Positions 5,806 through 7,337 of a stretch of DNA of 7,337 nucleotides are shown piece after piece (position 1 is the first letter of the stretch; every line of letters starts with the position of its first letter). The notes beneath the pieces are model-generated. The model was given only the letters and a program-made list of their open reading frames with translations, did no database searches and was not told the origin of the DNA. The stretch is from Puniceispirillum sp965657105 (GTDB taxonomy: Bacteria > Pseudomonadota > Alphaproteobacteria > Puniceispirillales > Puniceispirillaceae): assembly GCF_965657105.1 (NCBI RefSeq), contig NZ_CBFHNB010000078.1, positions 1 to 7,337 of the forward strand, in the 5' to 3' direction. The position numbers were made by a program, and so were the translations under genes.

Positions 5806-7142
5806 TGCTCATACGGCTTGCGGTTTTATTTCTGTTCATTCTGGCAGCGGCAGCATCGGCAAGTTGGCTGGCCGCGCAACCAGGATATGTGCAGGTCGAG
5901 TGGCTGGGATGGCGGCTTGAAATGCGCACCAGTCTTGCGGTGGCGTTGGTCATTATATTTGCGCTGGGTATGGTATTTTTTGACCGGCTTTACCGGCTGA
6001 TAAAATCACTGCCAGGCTGGCTTGGCAGTTCGGTACAGAAGCGCCGCGATGTGGCTGGTCATAAAGCGCTGACATTGGGTTTGATGGCGGTCTCGGCAGG
6101 TGAACCCGCCGAAGCCAAGCGCCAAGCCGCACGCGCGCGCCGGTTGTTGGATGCCCCGCAACTGACCAACCTGCTGGCGGCACAGGCCGCGGCCTTGGCT
6201 GGCGATCATCAGGCTGCGCGACGATATTTCACCAGCCTGATTGCCGAAGATGACAGCGCGTTTCTGGGGCATATAGGCATGATGCGGCTGGCGCTCGACG
6301 ATGATGCGCCTGATGCCGCGCTGGCGTCAGCCCGCAAGGCGTTGGCATTGCGACCCAAATCGACATTGGCTGCTGCGCATATTGTTCAACTTGAAGCGGC
6401 AAAACATAATTGGCAGGCCGCCTTGCCAGCACTTGATGTGCTTGCCAGCCAGCGGCGATCCGGGCAATCGGGATCGAATGAAGGCGGCGATAATATTCAG
6501 TCACAACGCACCACTTTGTTATATATGGATGCGTGTGAACATGCCCAGAATGCCGATCGTCAGGGCGCGCAAAAACTGCTGATACGGATCATCAAGGATG
6601 CGCCCGGGTTTGTGCCAGCGGTGCTTATGCTCAGCGACATATATCTTGAAACAGGCGCTAACCGGAAAGCGGTTAAAATGCTGGAAAAGGCTTTTGGCGT
6701 CACCCCGCATGCCGAGATCGCCAACCGGCTGAAGCTAGCATGGCAGGTAAATGATGGTGGATTCATCGCCAAGCTGATGACGCTGATTCCAGCTGATGCG
6801 AATATAGCTGATGCGGCGCGGTGCATTATCGCCAATAAGGCGCTTGATGTGGGGCTTGATGGTGAAGCCGCTGGCCAGATCACCGCGATACCCGAAAACC
6901 GCCGTGATGCCGATGCGTGGCAGGTGGCGGCACGTATTGCACAGGCCAATGGTCATCAGGATGATGCCAATGCGGCCCTTGTTGCGGCCAGCAAAGCCCC
7001 ACGCCCGCAAGGCTGGCAATGTGGTGCCTGCAAAAGCCTGCATGATGACTGGCAAAGCCATTGCCCCGATTGTGACAGCTTTGCCCAGCTTGTCTGGCAG
7101 CGGCCAGACCGGCTAACGCCGTTATTTGATGAGCCTGTCTGA
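5805..7142 (+). CDS. hemY: HemY N-terminal domain protein with TPR-like region and zinc ribbon
   Basis: A 445-residue membrane protein. Residues 3-22 and 43-65 are hydrophobic helices around a short loop containing PGYVQVEWLGWRLEMRTSLA, the typical HemY-N segment. This predicts a hairpin anchor with the rest cytoplasmic. Residues about 85-390 are Ala-rich helical pairs of TPR type. The C-terminus holds a zinc ribbon with Cys406, Cys409, Cys420 and Cys423 (CGAC, ten residues, CPDC), followed by QLVWQRP. Membrane anchor plus TPRs plus a C-terminal rubredoxin-like ribbon is also the plan of LapB/YciM, though orthology is not implied. HemY proteins of this type are tied to heme genes by location but have no settled function and are not the Bacillus HemY oxidase. 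The start overlaps the mitofilin stop (TAATG), with GAGG 7 bases upstream. Confidence 0.92.
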   Translation: MLIRLAVLFLFILAAAASASWLAAQPGYVQVEWLGWRLEMRTSLAVALVIIFALGMVFFDRLYRLIKSLPGWLGSSVQKRRDVAGHKALTLGLMAVSAGEPAEAKRQAARARRLLDAPQLTNLLAAQAAALAGDHQAARRYFTSLIAEDDSAFLGHIGMMRLALDDDAPDAALASARKALALRPKSTLAAAHIVQLEAAKHNWQAALPALDVLASQRRSGQSGSNEGGDNIQSQRTTLLYMDACEHAQNADRQGAQKLLIRIIKDAPGFVPAVLMLSDIYLETGANRKAVKMLEKAFGVTPHAEIANRLKLAWQVNDGGFIAKLMTLIPADANIADAARCIIANKALDVGLDGEAAGQITAIPENRRDADAWQVAARIAQANGHQDDANAALVAASKAPRPQGWQCGACKSLHDDWQSHCPDCDSFAQLVWQRPDRLTPLFDEPV

Positions 7143-7162
7143 CGCCGCCTTATTAACCAGGA

Positions 7163-7184
7163 TTAGCCAGATTATCTGGCCTAA
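7163..7184 (+). terminator. Stem-loop after hemY, possible transcription end
   Basis: GCCAGA (7166-7171) and TCTGGC (7175-7180) form a 6-bp stem around a TTA loop, extended by TTA/TAA with one bulged C at 7181. It begins 21 bases after the hemY stop and precedes a separate promoter, so operon termination here would make sense. There is no T-run downstream, so an efficient intrinsic terminator is doubtful. Confidence 0.35.
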
Positions 7185-7193
7185 ACAGTTGGA

Positions 7194-7222
7194 TTGTCAA
7201 AATTGGTAAAGCAAATTATACC
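7194..7222 (+). promoter_or_regulatory. Sigma70-type promoter for tRNA-Thr
   Basis: TTGTCA (7194-7199), a 17-base spacer and TATACC (7217-7222) each match the -35/-10 consensus at four or more positions with ideal spacing. Initiation would fall near 7229-7231, giving a 5' leader of about 20 bases before the mature tRNA end. An inverted repeat TTGGTA (7203-7208) / TACCAA (7219-7224) overlaps the -10 and may be incidental. Confidence 0.6.
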
Positions 7223-7249
7223 AAATATGGCACCTAGCGCTATAGATCA

Positions 7250-7323
7250 GCCCGATTAGTTAAGTGGTATAACAGTTGATTCGTAATCATCAATCGCCAG
7301 TTCGATTCTGGCATCGGGCACCA
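7250..7323 (+). tRNA. tRNA-Thr(CGU)
   Basis: A full cloverleaf with encoded CCA (7321-7323). The acceptor stem GCCCGAT/ATCGGGC is perfect. The D stem is GTTA/TAAC with GG in the loop, and the T arm is GCCAG-TTCGATT-CTGGC. The anticodon loop TTCGTAA has anticodon CGT at 7282-7284, reading the Thr codon ACG, and A37 at 7285. U8-A14 and G15-C48 tertiary partners are present. Oddities are a T-T mismatch at position 28-42 of the anticodon stem and a four-base variable loop (AATC, 7292-7295). As an ANN-decoding tRNA with U36-A37 it should be a substrate of the TsaD encoded in this window. Confidence 0.93.
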
Positions 7324-7337
7324 TGACCTCACCTACA

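Noticed and set aside
6560..7061. Overlapping minus-strand open frames within hemY
   Set aside because: They mirror the plus-strand codon pattern of hemY, show no domain and have no independent start signals.

Overview
The window looks like a stretch of an alphaproteobacterial chromosome. It holds seven protein genes in two divergent operons, a tRNA gene at the right edge and a palindromic repeat element at the left edge. The lineage call rests on gene order: tsaD-gpsA-EVE facing away from hemC-hemD-mitofilin-hemY is an arrangement I associate with Alphaproteobacteria. The moderate base composition and protein style would suit a marine SAR116-like lineage, but that finer placement is inference.

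Left arm (minus strand, read right to left): tsaD (tRNA t6A37 synthesis), gpsA (glycerol-3-phosphate dehydrogenase) and a small EVE-domain protein. tsaD and gpsA overlap by 4 bases (ATGA). A 50-base gap with a good Shine-Dalgarno precedes the EVE gene. Beyond the EVE stop codon, bases 1-77 carry two exact copies of an 18-bp sequence 59 bp apart, with an imperfect palindrome between them. This resembles an extragenic REP/BIME-type repeat cut by the window edge.

Centre: about 130 bases separate the tsaD and hemC starts. They should hold both promoters, but I could not assign one convincingly.

Right arm (plus strand): hemC and hemD carry out consecutive steps of tetrapyrrole synthesis (preuroporphyrinogen formation, then ring closure to uroporphyrinogen III). 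They are followed by a membrane-anchored coiled-coil protein of the mitofilin/Mic60 type and by a HemY-N-domain protein with two membrane helices, a TPR-like helical region and a C-terminal four-cysteine zinc ribbon. hemD/mitofilin overlap by 4 bases and mitofilin/hemY by 1 base, so these three are probably translationally coupled. After hemY come a stem-loop, a well-spaced sigma70-type promoter (TTGTCA-N17-TATACC) and a complete tRNA-Thr(CGU) gene with encoded CCA.

I see no CRISPR array, phage, transposon, defence or toxin system. The window is essentially housekeeping. The items most worth a second look are the left-edge repeat, the slightly irregular tRNA-Thr(CGU), the in-frame short tandem repeats in three neighbouring genes, and the conserved but poorly understood mitofilin-HemY pair behind hemCD.
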